A DNA stretch of 64,000 nt from Microthrixaceae bacterium (GCA_011523825.1 WTFX01000009.1:166420-230419); one strand, 5' to 3'. Positions 8,113 to 17,056 are shown, numbered from the stretch's first letter. Translations and numbers: made by a program. Notes: a model not told the origin generated them from the letters alone.

Positions 8113-9407
8113 AGGAACGCCTCCAAGGCGGCCGTGAGCATGGCGGGGTCGTCGCTGCCGCCGAGTTCGCGGGCTGAGTGCATCGACAGCATTGGCGAAC
8201 CCACGTCGACGACGCTCATGCCCAGCCGCGAGGCGGTGATCGGCCCGATGGTGGAGCCACACGGCAGGTTGCCCCGGTGGGAATAGACCTGGTGGGGCAC
8301 GTCGGCCGCGTCGCACGCCGCCACGAAGCGGGCGTGTGTGCGCGCATCGGTGGCGTAGCGCACGTTGACGTTCGTCTTGATCACGGGGCCGCCGTTCAGC
8401 AACGGCAGGTGCTGGGGCTCGTGGCGCTCGGGATAATTCGGATGCACCGCATGGGCCCCGTCGGCTGAGACGCACAGCGAGCGGGCCACCGCCCGCAGGT
8501 ACTGCTCACGGCCGGCATCCAGGCTCTGGGCGATGCGCTCGAGGGCATCGGCCAGGAGCGGGCTGCCGGCGCCGGTGGCGGAATCGCTGCCGATCTCCTC
8601 ATGGTCGAACAGCACGATCACCGCCGCGGTGTTGTCGGCGGGCGAGTCCAGGCATGCCAGCGCTTCGACGGCCGCATGGCACGACGCCAGGTTGTCGATG
8701 CGGGCGGCGGCGTACATCTCGCTGTCGCGCCCGATTCGGGCCGGCGGGGTGAGGTCGTGCGCCATGACATCCCACGCCAGTACGGCGTGAGGCTCGACCG
8801 CGAGCTCGTCGGCCAGGAACTCGCGGAACCCCGTGGCGCTCGGCTCGCCGAGCCCCCACACCGGGGTCATGTGCTGCTGGCGGTCGAGCTTCAGCCCGTC
8901 GTTCGCTTCCCGGTCGAGGTGAATCGCGAGCTGCGGCACGCGCAGCAGCGCCCGGTCGCAGCGCCACAGCACCGTTCGGGATCCAGTCGCCGGGTCGCCG
9001 CCGGCCTCGCTGCCGTCGGTGTGCCGCACCTCGACACGTCCCGACAGACCGAGATCGCGGTCGAGCCAGGAGTTCAGCAGCACGCCGCCGTACACCTCCA
9101 CGCCGAGCTGGCGATACCCCAACGCGCTGCTGTCGGGCTGGGGGCGCAAACGCAGGTTGGGGCTGTCGGTGTGCGCTCCGATCACGCTGAAACGCAGCCG
9201 CTCTGGGTCGACCGCAGCGCCGGCCCGCACGGCCACCACGGTGCCGCCGTCGCGCACGACGAAGCCCCGCGCAACGTCGAGTTCACTCCATGACTCGCTG
9301 CGGCCGGCCTCGGCAAAGCCGACCGCCGTCAGCCGGTCAACCGCCGCCGCAGCCGCATGGAACGGCGACGGCGATGCCTCGATGAACTCGAACAGCGAGT
9401 CGAGCAT
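8100..9407 (-). CDS. apeB: M18 family aminopeptidase
   Basis: This 435-aa zinc exopeptidase has the M18 layout: SPSPFH near the N-terminus, the metal-binding GAHTDSPNLRL, a FDHEEIGS motif with the catalytic and bridging acidic residues, and a C-terminal MHSARE that supplies the last metal-binding His. The family removes N-terminal acidic or neutral residues in the cytosol. The length is normal for the family. It lies 22 nt downstream of the F420-type oxidoreductase on the same strand and may be cotranscribed with it. Confidence 0.92.
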   Translation of the reverse strand: MLDSLFEFIEASPSPFHAAAAAVDRLTAVGFAEAGRSESWSELDVARGFVVRDGGTVVAVRAGAAVDPERLRFSVIGAHTDSPNLRLRPQPDSSALGYRQLGVEVYGGVLLNSWLDRDLGLSGRVEVRHTDGSEAGGDPATGSRTVLWRCDRALLRVPQLAIHLDREANDGLKLDRQQHMTPVWGLGEPSATGFREFLADELAVEPHAVLAWDVMAHDLTPPARIGRDSEMYAAARIDNLASCHAAVEALACLDSPADNTAAVIVLFDHEEIGSDSATGAGSPLLADALERIAQSLDAGREQYLRAVARSLCVSADGAHAVHPNYPERHEPQHLPLLNGGPVIKTNVNVRYATDARTHARFVAACDAADVPHQVYSHRGNLPCGSTIGPITASRLGMSVVDVGSPMLSMHSARELGGSDDPAMLTAALEAFLAES

Positions 9408-9429
9408 CTGAGCTCAGCAGGCGGGGCCG

Positions 9430-10278
9430 CTAGGCATCGGCGTAGGCGGTGATCACGTCCCGGCTGAAGTCGTCGAACCTGGAACGAGACATCGGGTTCA
9501 CCACCAGCCGGCTCACGCCGATGGCCGCGATCTGCTCGATCCACTCCGGTGTCGCGGGCCCCATGGTGGTGAACTCGATCTTCTCCGGATCCCGGCCGGC
9601 GTTCTCGGCACAGCGCTGCGCGTGCTTGTAGAGCATCGACATCTCTTCGAGATCGCCGGATACGGGGAAGAAGCCGTCGCCGTGCTCGCCGGCGCGGCGA
9701 GCGGCGCGCTTGCTGTCGCCGCCCACGATGATCGGCACCGGGCCGACCGGCTGCGGCCGGCAATACACCCGGTCGAACGAGACGTGCTGGCCCTGGTAGG
9801 AGCACACGTCGTCGCGCCACAGCGACTGGTAGGCCTCGAGGTGCTCGTCGGTGATGTCGCCGCGGTCGGCGAACGACACGCCCAGCGCGTCGAATTCCTC
9901 TTCCATCCATCCGGCGCCGATGCCGAGCAGCACGCGGCCGCCTGAGAGGCGGTCCAATGTGGCAACTGCTTTCGCCGTGACGGCAAAGTTGCGCTGCGGA
10001 ACGATCAGGATGCCGGTGCCCAGCTTGATCTCGGACGTCACCGACGCCACGAAGGCCATCCACATCAGCGGGTCGGGAATGTCGATGTCGTCCCGCTTGC
10101 CGGGCATCTTGCCGTCCTCGGCGTATGGGTAGGGCGTCTCGTAGCCCTCGGGCACCACGACGTGCTCGACAGTCCAGAGCGACTCGAAGCCCGCTGCCTC
10201 GGCCTCCTGCGCATACGCGATCGCGGTCCCCCCTTCCACCTGCGGACCGGTATTGGCCAATGTCATGCCGAACTTCAT
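9430..10278 (-). CDS. LLM class F420-dependent oxidoreductase
   Basis: The 282-aa luciferase-like TIM barrel begins MKFGMTLANTG and carries ATLDRLSGGRVLLGIGAGW and PVPIIVGGDSKRAARRAG. These features are typical of actinobacterial F420-dependent members of the LLM superfamily (TIGR03619-like). The substrate is not predictable. The true start is ATG 10278, preceded by a GAGG ribosome-binding site; the frame runs further upstream only as an antisense shadow of the neighbouring lipoprotein gene. It is divergent from that gene across 43 nt. Confidence 0.88.
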   Translation of the reverse strand: MKFGMTLANTGPQVEGGTAIAYAQEAEAAGFESLWTVEHVVVPEGYETPYPYAEDGKMPGKRDDIDIPDPLMWMAFVASVTSEIKLGTGILIVPQRNFAVTAKAVATLDRLSGGRVLLGIGAGWMEEEFDALGVSFADRGDITDEHLEAYQSLWRDDVCSYQGQHVSFDRVYCRPQPVGPVPIIVGGDSKRAARRAGEHGDGFFPVSGDLEEMSMLYKHAQRCAENAGRDPEKIEFTTMGPATPEWIEQIAAIGVSRLVVNPMSRSRFDDFSRDVITAYADA

Positions 10279-10309
10279 TGTGTATCCCTCTTCACATAGC
10301 CGTAGGCCG

Positions 10310-10315
10310 TAGTCT
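10310..10315 (+). promoter_or_regulatory. -10 hexamer TAGTCT, leaderless type
   Basis: TAGTCT ends 6 nt before the ATG at 10322, within the 43-nt divergent intergenic space. Confidence 0.45.
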
Positions 10316-10321
10316 GCCTCT

Positions 10322-11101
10322 ATGCGACGCATCTCTGCTCTGTTCGTTGTGCTTGCGCTCGTCGTTGCCGCGTGCGGCGGCGCTGACGATGATCCGCCTC
10401 CGGCGACTGAGGCGGCTGCGCCGACCACCGCTGCACCGACCACCGTCGCCACTACGGAGGCCCCGCCGCCCACGACTGCGGCGCCACCGCCGACGACTAC
10501 TGAGGCGCCGCCGCCCACCACCGCAGCTCCGCCGCCGACGACTACTGAGGCGCCGCCGCCCACCACCACGGAGGCTTCTGCTGGCGTCGCGCTGCCCGGC
10601 GCCGTGGAGGGCGCTCTGCTGGAAGGCGAGACACCCGCCGGCTTCGACACGCTGCAGACCGCCACGAACATCCCGCGGGCCGAGACCTGTCCCGGCACCC
10701 CGGCCTATGGCGGCCTGCTGGCGGTGGCGTACTCCGAAGCCGTCTGGGCTGCTGATCCGCTGACGGGGCCGTTCCTCGATGTGTCCATCTCTCGATTCGA
10801 ATCGGCTGACGTGGCCTCGCAGGCGTTCAACAACTACAAGGAAGAGGTAGTGGCCTGCGGCGAATTCCCCGAGCCGTCGACCGGCGCCGTGGGCGCGTTC
10901 ACCTACGGCGAAGACCCTGCGCTCGGCGACGAGTCGTTCGGCACCGACTACACGGCCACCTTCCAGGGGCTTCCCGTCAACCGCTACGGCGTCCTCGTAC
11001 GCGTCGGCGACTCGATCTACGGCTCGGGTGCCACCCATGTCTTCGTGGATCCCGACAAAGCCACCGTGCTGGAGGCGTTGAACACCTTCCTCGGCCGCTA
11101 G
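10322..11101 (+). CDS. Small secreted lipoprotein sharing the C-terminal domain of the 6231 lipase
   Basis: The 259-aa protein has a lipoprotein signal with lipobox VAACG. A Pro/Thr/Glu/Ala repeat linker follows to about residue 90, then a globular domain at residues 97-259. That domain matches the tail of the lipase-like lipoprotein almost without gaps: ALLEG, AETCPGT, DPLTGPFLDV, RFES, VACGEF, LGDESFG, PVNRYG and VRVGDS have counterparts there. Two cysteines (in ETCPGT and ACGEF) are conserved in both copies and could form a disulfide. The function is unknown. The layout resembles extracellular sensor domains of actinobacteria, but I cannot assign it to a named family. Confidence 0.85.
   Translation: MRRISALFVVLALVVAACGGADDDPPPATEAAAPTTAAPTTVATTEAPPPTTAAPPPTTTEAPPPTTAAPPPTTTEAPPPTTTEASAGVALPGAVEGALLEGETPAGFDTLQTATNIPRAETCPGTPAYGGLLAVAYSEAVWAADPLTGPFLDVSISRFESADVASQAFNNYKEEVVACGEFPEPSTGAVGAFTYGEDPALGDESFGTDYTATFQGLPVNRYGVLVRVGDSIYGSGATHVFVDPDKATVLEALNTFLGR
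10441..10570 (+). repeat. 45-bp tandem repeat coding for PPPTTTEA/PPPTTAA linker
   Basis: A unit with a 45-bp period, containing CCGACGACTACTGAGGCG, recurs within the linker of the lipoprotein gene and encodes a Pro-Thr-rich stalk after the lipobox. Confidence 0.75.
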
Positions 11102-11130
11102 TTCAGAGGTCGGTCTGACTCGGCGTTGAC

Positions 11131-12879
11131 ATGGCAGCGCTGAAGACGCCGACGCTGAGCTACAGCGGAGAGCAGCTGCGAGGGGACGTCTTCGGAGGTC
11201 TCACAGCGGCCGTCGTGATGCTGCCGCTCTCGCTGGCCTTCGGTGTCGCCTCGGGCCTCGGCGCCATCGCCGGCCTCTACGGCGCCGTCGCCGTCGGATT
11301 GCTGGCAGCGATCTTCGGCGGCACCCGGACGCAGATCTCCGGGCCCACTGCGCCGCTGTCGGTGGCGATGTCGGTGGTGGTGATCGACTATGCCGCCGGC
11401 GACATCGAAAAAGCCCTCGCGATCGTGGTGCTCGCTGGCATCGTGCAGGTGCTGCTGGGCGCGCTGCGTCTCGGCAGCTACGTGTCATACACGCCCTACC
11501 CGGTGGTGTCGGGATTCACGTCCGCAGTCGGGCTGATCATCATCGTGGTGCAGTTGATCCCGCTGCTGGGGCACGAGGTGGCGCTCGGCGGCGTGTCGGC
11601 CTCCATACGTGCGCTGCCCGATGCGGTGGGCAATGTCGACATCGGCGCCTTTGCGCTCGGTCTGCTCAGCATCGCCGTGTGCCTGCTCTGGCCGCGCCGA
11701 CTGCGCCAGGCGTTGCCGCCGTCGGTTGCCGCGCTGCTCGTGTGCACCGTGCTCAGCGTGCTGTGGATCAGCGACGTGGCGGTCATCGGAGATGTGCCCT
11801 CAGGTCTGCCTGAAGTTCGGATGCCCTCGCTCGGCTGGAGTGATGTCGGCGGGGCCATAGCGCCCGCGGTCACGCTCGCGCTGCTCGGCTCGATCAACAG
11901 TTTGCTCACCGCGATGGTGGCGGATTCGATGACCCGCGATCAGCATCGCCCCAATCGTGAGCTGCTCGGCGTGGGGGCGGCCAACGTGCTGGTGGCGTTC
12001 ATCGGTGCGGTGCCCGGCGCGGGGGCCACCTCGGCCACCGTGGCCAATGTCAAGGCAGGCGGCCGCACGCGGGTGTCGGGGGTGCTCTGCGCAGTGGTGC
12101 TGGGCGCGCTGGTGCTCGGTCTGGGCCGATTGGCCGAAGTGATCCCCCACGCGGTGCTCGCCGGCATTCTCATCAAGATCGGCTTCGACATCGTCGACTG
12201 GGAATACATCGCCCGGGTGCGGCGCACCCGGCTCGACCAGTACGGCGTGATGGCGCTCACGCTGGCCCTGTCGATCGTGTCGGATCTGGTGGTGGCCGTG
12301 GGCGCGGGCCTGATTGCCGCTGCGATGACCGGCGCTCGGCAGTTCGAGCGTCTCGAACTCGACGACGGCGTGGTGTCGACCCCGCTGCTGGACATGACGT
12401 TCCTGTACGCCCCCGCCGGCGACGACAAAGAGGGCGACGAGCCCGGCGGCATCAGCCTTGCGAGCTTCGACCTCGACGGTCCCGACCCGTTCGCGGCGCG
12501 CACAGGGCTGCTGTCGCTGCGCGGTTCCTATACGGCGTCGTCGTCGATCAGGCTGTTCAACTCGATCAACCACGACGTCGAAGAGCACGAGGTGGTGATC
12601 TTCGACTTCAGCGAGACCCGCCACATGGACGACAGCGCCGCGTACATGATGGGCCAGCTCATCGATGTGGCATTGGACTCGGGCGCTAAGTGCATCGTGA
12701 TGGGACTCGAGGAGTCGCGGGCCACGAGCGTAAGGGAACTGAACGTGCTGCGCAGCGTGCCCGCGGAGAACTTCGTCGACGATCTCGACGGCGCCCGGGT
12801 GGTGGCCCGCCGGCTCCTCGACGGCCCCGAGGGTGCGGACGGCGAGACCGGCGACGACGGCGGGGGAGACGAGGGCTAA
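11131..12879 (+). CDS. SulP family anion transporter with C-terminal STAS domain
   Basis: The 582-aa protein has a SulP membrane domain (about residues 15-420). It includes the early GGLTAAVVMLPLSLAFGVASG segment and the GGTRTQISGPTAPLSVAM motif, followed by a STAS domain (about 440-560) with the conserved loop DFSETRHMDDSA. Family members carry sulfate, bicarbonate or C4-dicarboxylates; no neighbour fixes the substrate. The C-terminus is acidic. Its TAA stop overlaps the stop of the convergent AlkD-like gene in the tetranucleotide CTAA. Confidence 0.9.
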   Translation: MAALKTPTLSYSGEQLRGDVFGGLTAAVVMLPLSLAFGVASGLGAIAGLYGAVAVGLLAAIFGGTRTQISGPTAPLSVAMSVVVIDYAAGDIEKALAIVVLAGIVQVLLGALRLGSYVSYTPYPVVSGFTSAVGLIIIVVQLIPLLGHEVALGGVSASIRALPDAVGNVDIGAFALGLLSIAVCLLWPRRLRQALPPSVAALLVCTVLSVLWISDVAVIGDVPSGLPEVRMPSLGWSDVGGAIAPAVTLALLGSINSLLTAMVADSMTRDQHRPNRELLGVGAANVLVAFIGAVPGAGATSATVANVKAGGRTRVSGVLCAVVLGALVLGLGRLAEVIPHAVLAGILIKIGFDIVDWEYIARVRRTRLDQYGVMALTLALSIVSDLVVAVGAGLIAAAMTGARQFERLELDDGVVSTPLLDMTFLYAPAGDDKEGDEPGGISLASFDLDGPDPFAARTGLLSLRGSYTASSSIRLFNSINHDVEEHEVVIFDFSETRHMDDSAAYMMGQLIDVALDSGAKCIVMGLEESRATSVRELNVLRSVPAENFVDDLDGARVVARRLLDGPEGADGETGDDGGGDEG

Positions 12880-13595
12880 GCGCCGGCCTTGGCAGCCGCC
12901 TTGGCGGCCCGGCGTGCTGCCATCTGCTCTCGATGTGCCAGCGTGCGCTCGATGTAGGGCGCGATGGCGGGCGTCTTGCAGCCCGTCTCGCCGTGGTCCA
13001 CCTCTACGGGCCCGATGCGGGCGTCGAGCTCAAGCACCGAGCGCCGCAGGCTCTCGTCGCGCAGCCCGATCGCGATCAGCACGCCGTTCATCTCGTGACG
13101 CACCCGGTTTGGCCGCTCGTTGATTTCCTCATCGATCTGCGCCACCAGGGCGCGCAATTCGATGGCAGACCAGATGTCGGCCTGCTCGGCGGTGCAGGCC
13201 ACGATGAACCAGCCCACAGAGGCAGGCCACTCGGCGGGCGAATCGCGCCACTCGTCGCTGAGCTCGCGTGCGTGCGGCGACTGGGCGAGCTTCCCGCCGA
13301 GCGCCTCGGCAAGGATGTAGTTGTCGACGTCACGCAGCCATCGCCGGGCACGGGTCTTGGTCATCGCCGACGCATCGGCTACACGCAGCGCCAGCACCCG
13401 CGCGTCGTGATTGCCCGAGTCCCACAGTTCTGCGGCGAGCGCATGGTCGGTCTTGAGCGGTTTCGCGATGCGGCCGAGGTCTTTGTAGCTCACGCCGAAC
13501 ATCGGCTCGGCGGCGCCGTGGCGCGCATACACCTTGCGATTCTGCGCCGTTCCGGCGAGCTGCAACTGCGCCATCACGTCCTGCAGTTTCGACAT
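12876..13595 (-). CDS. AlkD-like DNA alkylation repair / HEAT-repeat protein
   Basis: This 239-aa all-helical protein resembles the DNA alkylation repair (AlkD/AlkC) HEAT-like fold. It contains the family-like MFGVSYKDLGRIAK, LWDSGNHDARVLALRVAD, DNYILAEALGGKLA and WPASVGWFIVA segments, and ends in an Ala/Lys-rich basic tail. True AlkD enzymes excise 3- and 7-alkylpurines. Whether the glycosylase residues are retained is uncertain, and several homologues lack demonstrated activity. I start at ATG 13595, which has an AGGTG-like site upstream, rather than at the ATG 78 nt further out. Confidence 0.78.
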   Translation of the reverse strand: MSKLQDVMAQLQLAGTAQNRKVYARHGAAEPMFGVSYKDLGRIAKPLKTDHALAAELWDSGNHDARVLALRVADASAMTKTRARRWLRDVDNYILAEALGGKLAQSPHARELSDEWRDSPAEWPASVGWFIVACTAEQADIWSAIELRALVAQIDEEINERPNRVRHEMNGVLIAIGLRDESLRRSVLELDARIGPVEVDHGETGCKTPAIAPYIERTLAHREQMAARRAAKAAAKAGA

Positions 13596-13777
13596 AGCAC
13601 CACACCTACTCGAACGGCTTGATTGGGCATGTGGAATGCCGCACTGGCCAACGGGATGTCGCCCTAGCTGCACATCCTCGCGCGTCCGCCGAGCAACTGG
13701 AAGCTAGTTCTGCCGACAGCAGTCTGCACGGGGGCACCTGGGCGGCGAGCTGCTGCGGCCGTTACCTACGCAACTCG

Positions 13778-13783
13778 TAGGGT
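13778..13783 (+). promoter_or_regulatory. -10 hexamer TAGGGT, leaderless type
   Basis: TAGGGT ends 8 nt before GTG 13792 of the rhomboid gene, with no ribosome-binding site. The rest of the 196-nt gap from 13596 shows nothing I can support. Confidence 0.5.
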
Positions 13784-13791
13784 TCAGGGCC

Positions 13792-14595
13792 GTGCGCAGG
13801 CTTGGCATTCGGCGTGATGGGCAGCCGCTGGCGACTGTGGCGCTCGGCGCCGTGTCGGTGGTGGTTTTCTTCCTGACGCACGACTTGCTGCGAGTGCTGT
13901 CGCTCACCCGCCGCTCCCTGAGCGACTCGGCGCTGGGCGACTACGGCACTGCCGGCGCATTGATCGCCGAGCAGGGCGAATGGTGGCGCATCGTCACCGG
14001 CACGTTCCTGCACGCCGACCTGCGGCATCTGGCGTTCAACATGCTGGTGCTGTACCTGCTGGGGCGGCGGCTGGAGCGCTTCGTGGGGCCGGCGCTGCTG
14101 TCTGGCGTCTATGCGGTCTCGATGCTCGGCGGCTCGGCCGGTGCGCTGCTGACGCTGCCCGCGGCGTACGTGGTCGGCGCCTCGGGTGCTGTGCTGCTGC
14201 TGCCCGCGGCGTTCGTGGTGGGGGCGTCGGGTGCGGTCTACGGCCTGATGGGCGCGGCCTACGTCGTGGAGTACCTGCGGGGCGGCAACCCGTGGCGGGA
14301 CGGGCTGGGCAGCCTGATCATCATCAACGTGGTCTTCTCGTTGCTCATTCCCGGCATCTCCATCGGCGGGCACCTCGGGGGATTGGCGGCGGGTGTGCTG
14401 GCGGGCCTTGCGATCGGCGACACCAGCCGGCGCCGTCACCCGCCGACGCTGGCGGAGCGGCTGTCGAACGAGCCCATCGACACGCGGGTGCGCCGCTCGC
14501 CGGTCGTGGTCTGGGGGTTGCTGGCGCTCCTCGCCGCAGCAGCGTTCGCCGGTGCACTGGCCGCAGCAGCCACCTGGCGCGACCCGCTGTTCTAG
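13792..14595 (+). CDS. Rhomboid family intramembrane serine protease with duplicated GASG motif
   Basis: The 267-aa polytopic protein has the rhomboid hallmarks: HADLRHLAFN (His74, His79, Asn83), a GASG nucleophile loop and the catalytic histidine in SIGGHLGG (His194). Unusually, the segment LPAAxVVGASGAV occurs twice in tandem (residues 122-136 and 137-151), giving candidate nucleophiles Ser131 and Ser146. The second copy runs into the canonical GAVYGLMGA helix, so Ser146 is the likely catalytic residue. The first copy lengthens the preceding helix or loop by 15 residues. Rhomboids cleave membrane-anchored substrates; none is predictable here. The GTG start is supported by the upstream -10 hexamer. 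Confidence 0.88.
   Translation: MRRLGIRRDGQPLATVALGAVSVVVFFLTHDLLRVLSLTRRSLSDSALGDYGTAGALIAEQGEWWRIVTGTFLHADLRHLAFNMLVLYLLGRRLERFVGPALLSGVYAVSMLGGSAGALLTLPAAYVVGASGAVLLLPAAFVVGASGAVYGLMGAAYVVEYLRGGNPWRDGLGSLIIINVVFSLLIPGISIGGHLGGLAAGVLAGLAIGDTSRRRHPPTLAERLSNEPIDTRVRRSPVVVWGLLALLAAAAFAGALAAAATWRDPLF
14155..14244 (+). repeat. 45-bp in-frame tandem duplication inside the rhomboid gene
   Basis: Units 14155-14199 and 14200-14244 encode LPAAYVVGASGAVLL and LPAAFVVGASGAVYG. In the first 39 bp six positions differ, five of them silent third-position changes and one giving Tyr/Phe. This is the pattern of an old duplication kept at protein level. Confidence 0.9.
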
Positions 14596-14619
14596 CGACG
14601 GAACGCAGCATCGGGCTGT

Positions 14620-15525
14620 TCAGGGGACGACGTCGGTGGGTGACGGGTCGGACTCGCGGTTGATGACGATGGCTGCGATCACGGCCACGATGCCGATCGC
14701 CTCACGCACGCTGGGCACCTGCGACAGCCACACCAGCCCGATCAGCGTTGCTGTCACCGGCAGCAGCGCTTGCAGCAGGGCGAACCTCGCCCGGGCCAAG
14801 CGCTGCATCACAAGCTGGTCGATGCCGTAGGGGATGACGTTGGACAGCACGCCCGCGGCGACGCCGCCCAGCAGCAGCATCGGCGCTCCCATCGCAGCGC
14901 CCAGGCCGCCGGCGCCGGCGCCACCGAGGCCGTCGATGATGCCCACCGGGCTGATCACCAGGGCGCCGACGAGCATGCCCACGCCGAGGCCGTCCACCGC
15001 CATCCCGGCCCGGGCCACCCGGTGGCCCAGGATGATGTAGCCCGCCCACAGCGCTCCGGCGATCAGCGAGAACAGCGCCCCGAGCTGGGCCTCGGGCGAC
15101 GCAAAGCCCGCCAAGGCCACCACGCCGCCGATGGCCAGCACCAGCGCTCCGCTCGAGCGCAGCGTCCGGGTGCCGAATGCCGCCACCGCAATCGGCCCGA
15201 TGAACTCGATCGCCACCGAGTTGCCCAACGGCACCCGCTCGATGGCCAGGTAGAAGAACAGGTTCATCGATGCCAGAGCCGCCCCGAAGGCCGCCGTCCA
15301 CGCCAGCTCGGTGCGTGACCAGCGCCGTCGCCACGACCGGCGCAGCAGCACCAGCACCGCCCCGGCGCCGGCTACCCGCAGCAGCGCGACCGTGCCCGGC
15401 CCCAGCTCGTCAAACAGCTCGAACGCCGTGGCAGCGCCCAGATACTGCGAGACGGCGCCCACGGCGAACAGCGCTTCGGGCGACACCCTGCGCGCGCTCC
15501 AAACTCGTTCGACAGGTGCGCTCAA
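14620..15525 (-). CDS. EamA / RhtA-type drug-metabolite exporter
   Basis: The 301-aa membrane protein has ten hydrophobic segments in two EamA halves. Typical landmarks are NLFFYLAIERVPLGNSVAIEF in the first half and NVIPYGIDQLVMQRL in the second, closest in style to RhtA-like threonine/homoserine exporters. The start is an unusual TTG at 15525. It is supported by GGAAGG 7 nt upstream and by the lack of an in-frame ATG or GTG nearby. The gene is divergent from the Liv operon. Confidence 0.85.
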   Translation of the reverse strand: MSAPVERVWSARRVSPEALFAVGAVSQYLGAATAFELFDELGPGTVALLRVAGAGAVLVLLRRSWRRRWSRTELAWTAAFGAALASMNLFFYLAIERVPLGNSVAIEFIGPIAVAAFGTRTLRSSGALVLAIGGVVALAGFASPEAQLGALFSLIAGALWAGYIILGHRVARAGMAVDGLGVGMLVGALVISPVGIIDGLGGAGAGGLGAAMGAPMLLLGGVAAGVLSNVIPYGIDQLVMQRLARARFALLQALLPVTATLIGLVWLSQVPSVREAIGIVAVIAAIVINRESDPSPTDVVP

Positions 15526-15554
15526 CTGCGTACCTTCCCATGACAGGCGTCATC

Positions 15555-15560
15555 TAGGGT
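15555..15560 (+). promoter_or_regulatory. -10 hexamer TAGGGT for the Liv operon
   Basis: TAGGGT lies 128 nt upstream of the substrate-binding protein ATG. If used, it gives a leader of about 120 nt with a strong GGGAGG ribosome-binding site before ATG 15689. The leader shows no stem I can support. Confidence 0.35.
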
Positions 15561-15688
15561 GTGAGCCAGACGCATACAGCTTGGCGAACCATGCTGACGC
15601 TCGTGCACGATTCAGGTGGCTGCGGCCGTGAGCGACAGGTGAACGAGATGTTTACGCGGCAACCCGCCAGGCGAATTCAGGGAGGATC

Positions 15689-17056
15689 ATGCGCATGAAC
15701 AAGAAACTGCTAGCGCTCTTGGCGGCACTCTTTGCGCTGTCGCTGTTCGCCGCCGCATGCGGCGACGACGGCGACGGCGAGGCCACAGATACCGCAACCG
15801 CACCAGCCGCCACCGAAGCGCCTGACGAGCCGGCCGACGAACCCGACGACGAGATGATGGACCATCTCGGCGACGGCTCGCTCGGTGTGGTTCAGGTAGA
15901 GGCAGGCGGAGCGGTCCAGATCCGCTCGCTCAATGCGATCACCGGCGATGTCGCATTCTTCGGCCTGCCGCTCGAACGGTCGGTCATCTTGGCAATCGCC
16001 GACTACGGGCAGATCCACGGCTTTGACGTCGACTTGGGCACCACGCTCGATGACTTGTGCTCCAACGGCGGCGGCCAGGCTGCCGCGCAGATAGTCGTCG
16101 CCGACGAAGACGTGCTCGGCGTGATCGGCACCTCCTGCTCAGGTGCTGCGGTAGCCGCGGCGCCGCTCATCACCGATGCGGGCATGGTGCTGATCTCGGG
16201 CGGCAACACGTCGCCGGCGCTCACCTCCGACCTCGCGGGAACCGCGGGCGAGAATTACAACGTGGGCTACTACCGCACGGCCCACAACGACCTGTTCCAG
16301 GGTGCTGCGATGGCGAAGTTCGTCTTCGGCGAGCTCGGCCTCACCACGGCTGCTGCGATCCACGACGGCGATCCGTACACCCAGGGGCTGGCGCAGGCAT
16401 TCGCCGATGCGTTCGAGGCCGAGGGTGGCACCGTGACCGGATTCTCGGCGGTGAACAAGGAAGACACCGACATGGTGCCGGTGCTGACCGAGATTGCTGC
16501 TGGCAGCCCCGAGGCGCTCTTCTTCCCGATCTTCCAGCCGGCAGGCGACTTCATCGCCGACCAGGCGCCGGGCGTGTCGGGCTTGGAGGGCACCGTGCTG
16601 CTGGCTGCTGACGGCCTGCTCAACACCAACTACCTGGCGCTGCCGCAGACCGCGGGCATGTACTTCTCCGGCCCTGATTCGCGCTTCGGCGACAACGTGA
16701 ACCAAAGCACCGGCAAGACGGCGCAGGACTTCCTGGCCGTCTACGAGGAGAACTGGGGCGAGGCACCGGCAGCTCCGTTCTGGGCGCACGGCTACGACGC
16801 GACCACGATGCTGCTGGATGCGATCGCTGCTGCGTCCTACGTCGATGGCGATGGCAACCTGAACATCGACCGCCAAGGCATCCGCGACTATCTGGACGGT
16901 CTCCAAGGCTTCAGCGGCCTCATCGGCACCATCAACTGCGATGACTTCGGTGACTGCGGCGCTGCCCGTATCACGGTCGTCCAGAACATCGGCGGCGAGG
17001 AGAACGCCCCGGCCAGCATGAACAACGTCGTGTTCTCCTACGTTCCAGGGCAATGA
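15689..17056 (+). CDS. livK: ABC transporter substrate-binding lipoprotein, branched-chain amino acid type
   Basis: The 455-aa product has a lipoprotein signal (lipobox FAAACG), a short acidic linker and a type I periplasmic-binding fold of the Leu/Ile/Val-binding family. Landmarks include LNAITGDVAFFGLP, DEDVLGVIGTSCSGAAVAA, NVGYYRTAHNDLFQG and FWAHGYDATTMLLDAI. It delivers a ligand, perhaps branched-chain amino acids or another small amide or acid, to the permease encoded next. A strong GGGAGG site precedes ATG 15689. The four following genes complete the transporter. Confidence 0.92.
   Translation: MRMNKKLLALLAALFALSLFAAACGDDGDGEATDTATAPAATEAPDEPADEPDDEMMDHLGDGSLGVVQVEAGGAVQIRSLNAITGDVAFFGLPLERSVILAIADYGQIHGFDVDLGTTLDDLCSNGGGQAAAQIVVADEDVLGVIGTSCSGAAVAAAPLITDAGMVLISGGNTSPALTSDLAGTAGENYNVGYYRTAHNDLFQGAAMAKFVFGELGLTTAAAIHDGDPYTQGLAQAFADAFEAEGGTVTGFSAVNKEDTDMVPVLTEIAAGSPEALFFPIFQPAGDFIADQAPGVSGLEGTVLLAADGLLNTNYLALPQTAGMYFSGPDSRFGDNVNQSTGKTAQDFLAVYEENWGEAPAAPFWAHGYDATTMLLDAIAAASYVDGDGNLNIDRQGIRDYLDGLQGFSGLIGTINCDDFGDCGAARITVVQNIGGEENAPASMNNVVFSYVPGQ

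Noticed and set aside
6361..10570. Proline/threonine coding repeats as functional DNA elements.
   Set aside because: They encode normal low-complexity linkers behind lipoboxes and need no further explanation, although they may vary in length.
14155..14244. Assembly artefact as the source of the rhomboid repeat.
   Set aside because: The two copies differ at six of 39 positions, five of them silent, which a collapsed or duplicated read would not produce.
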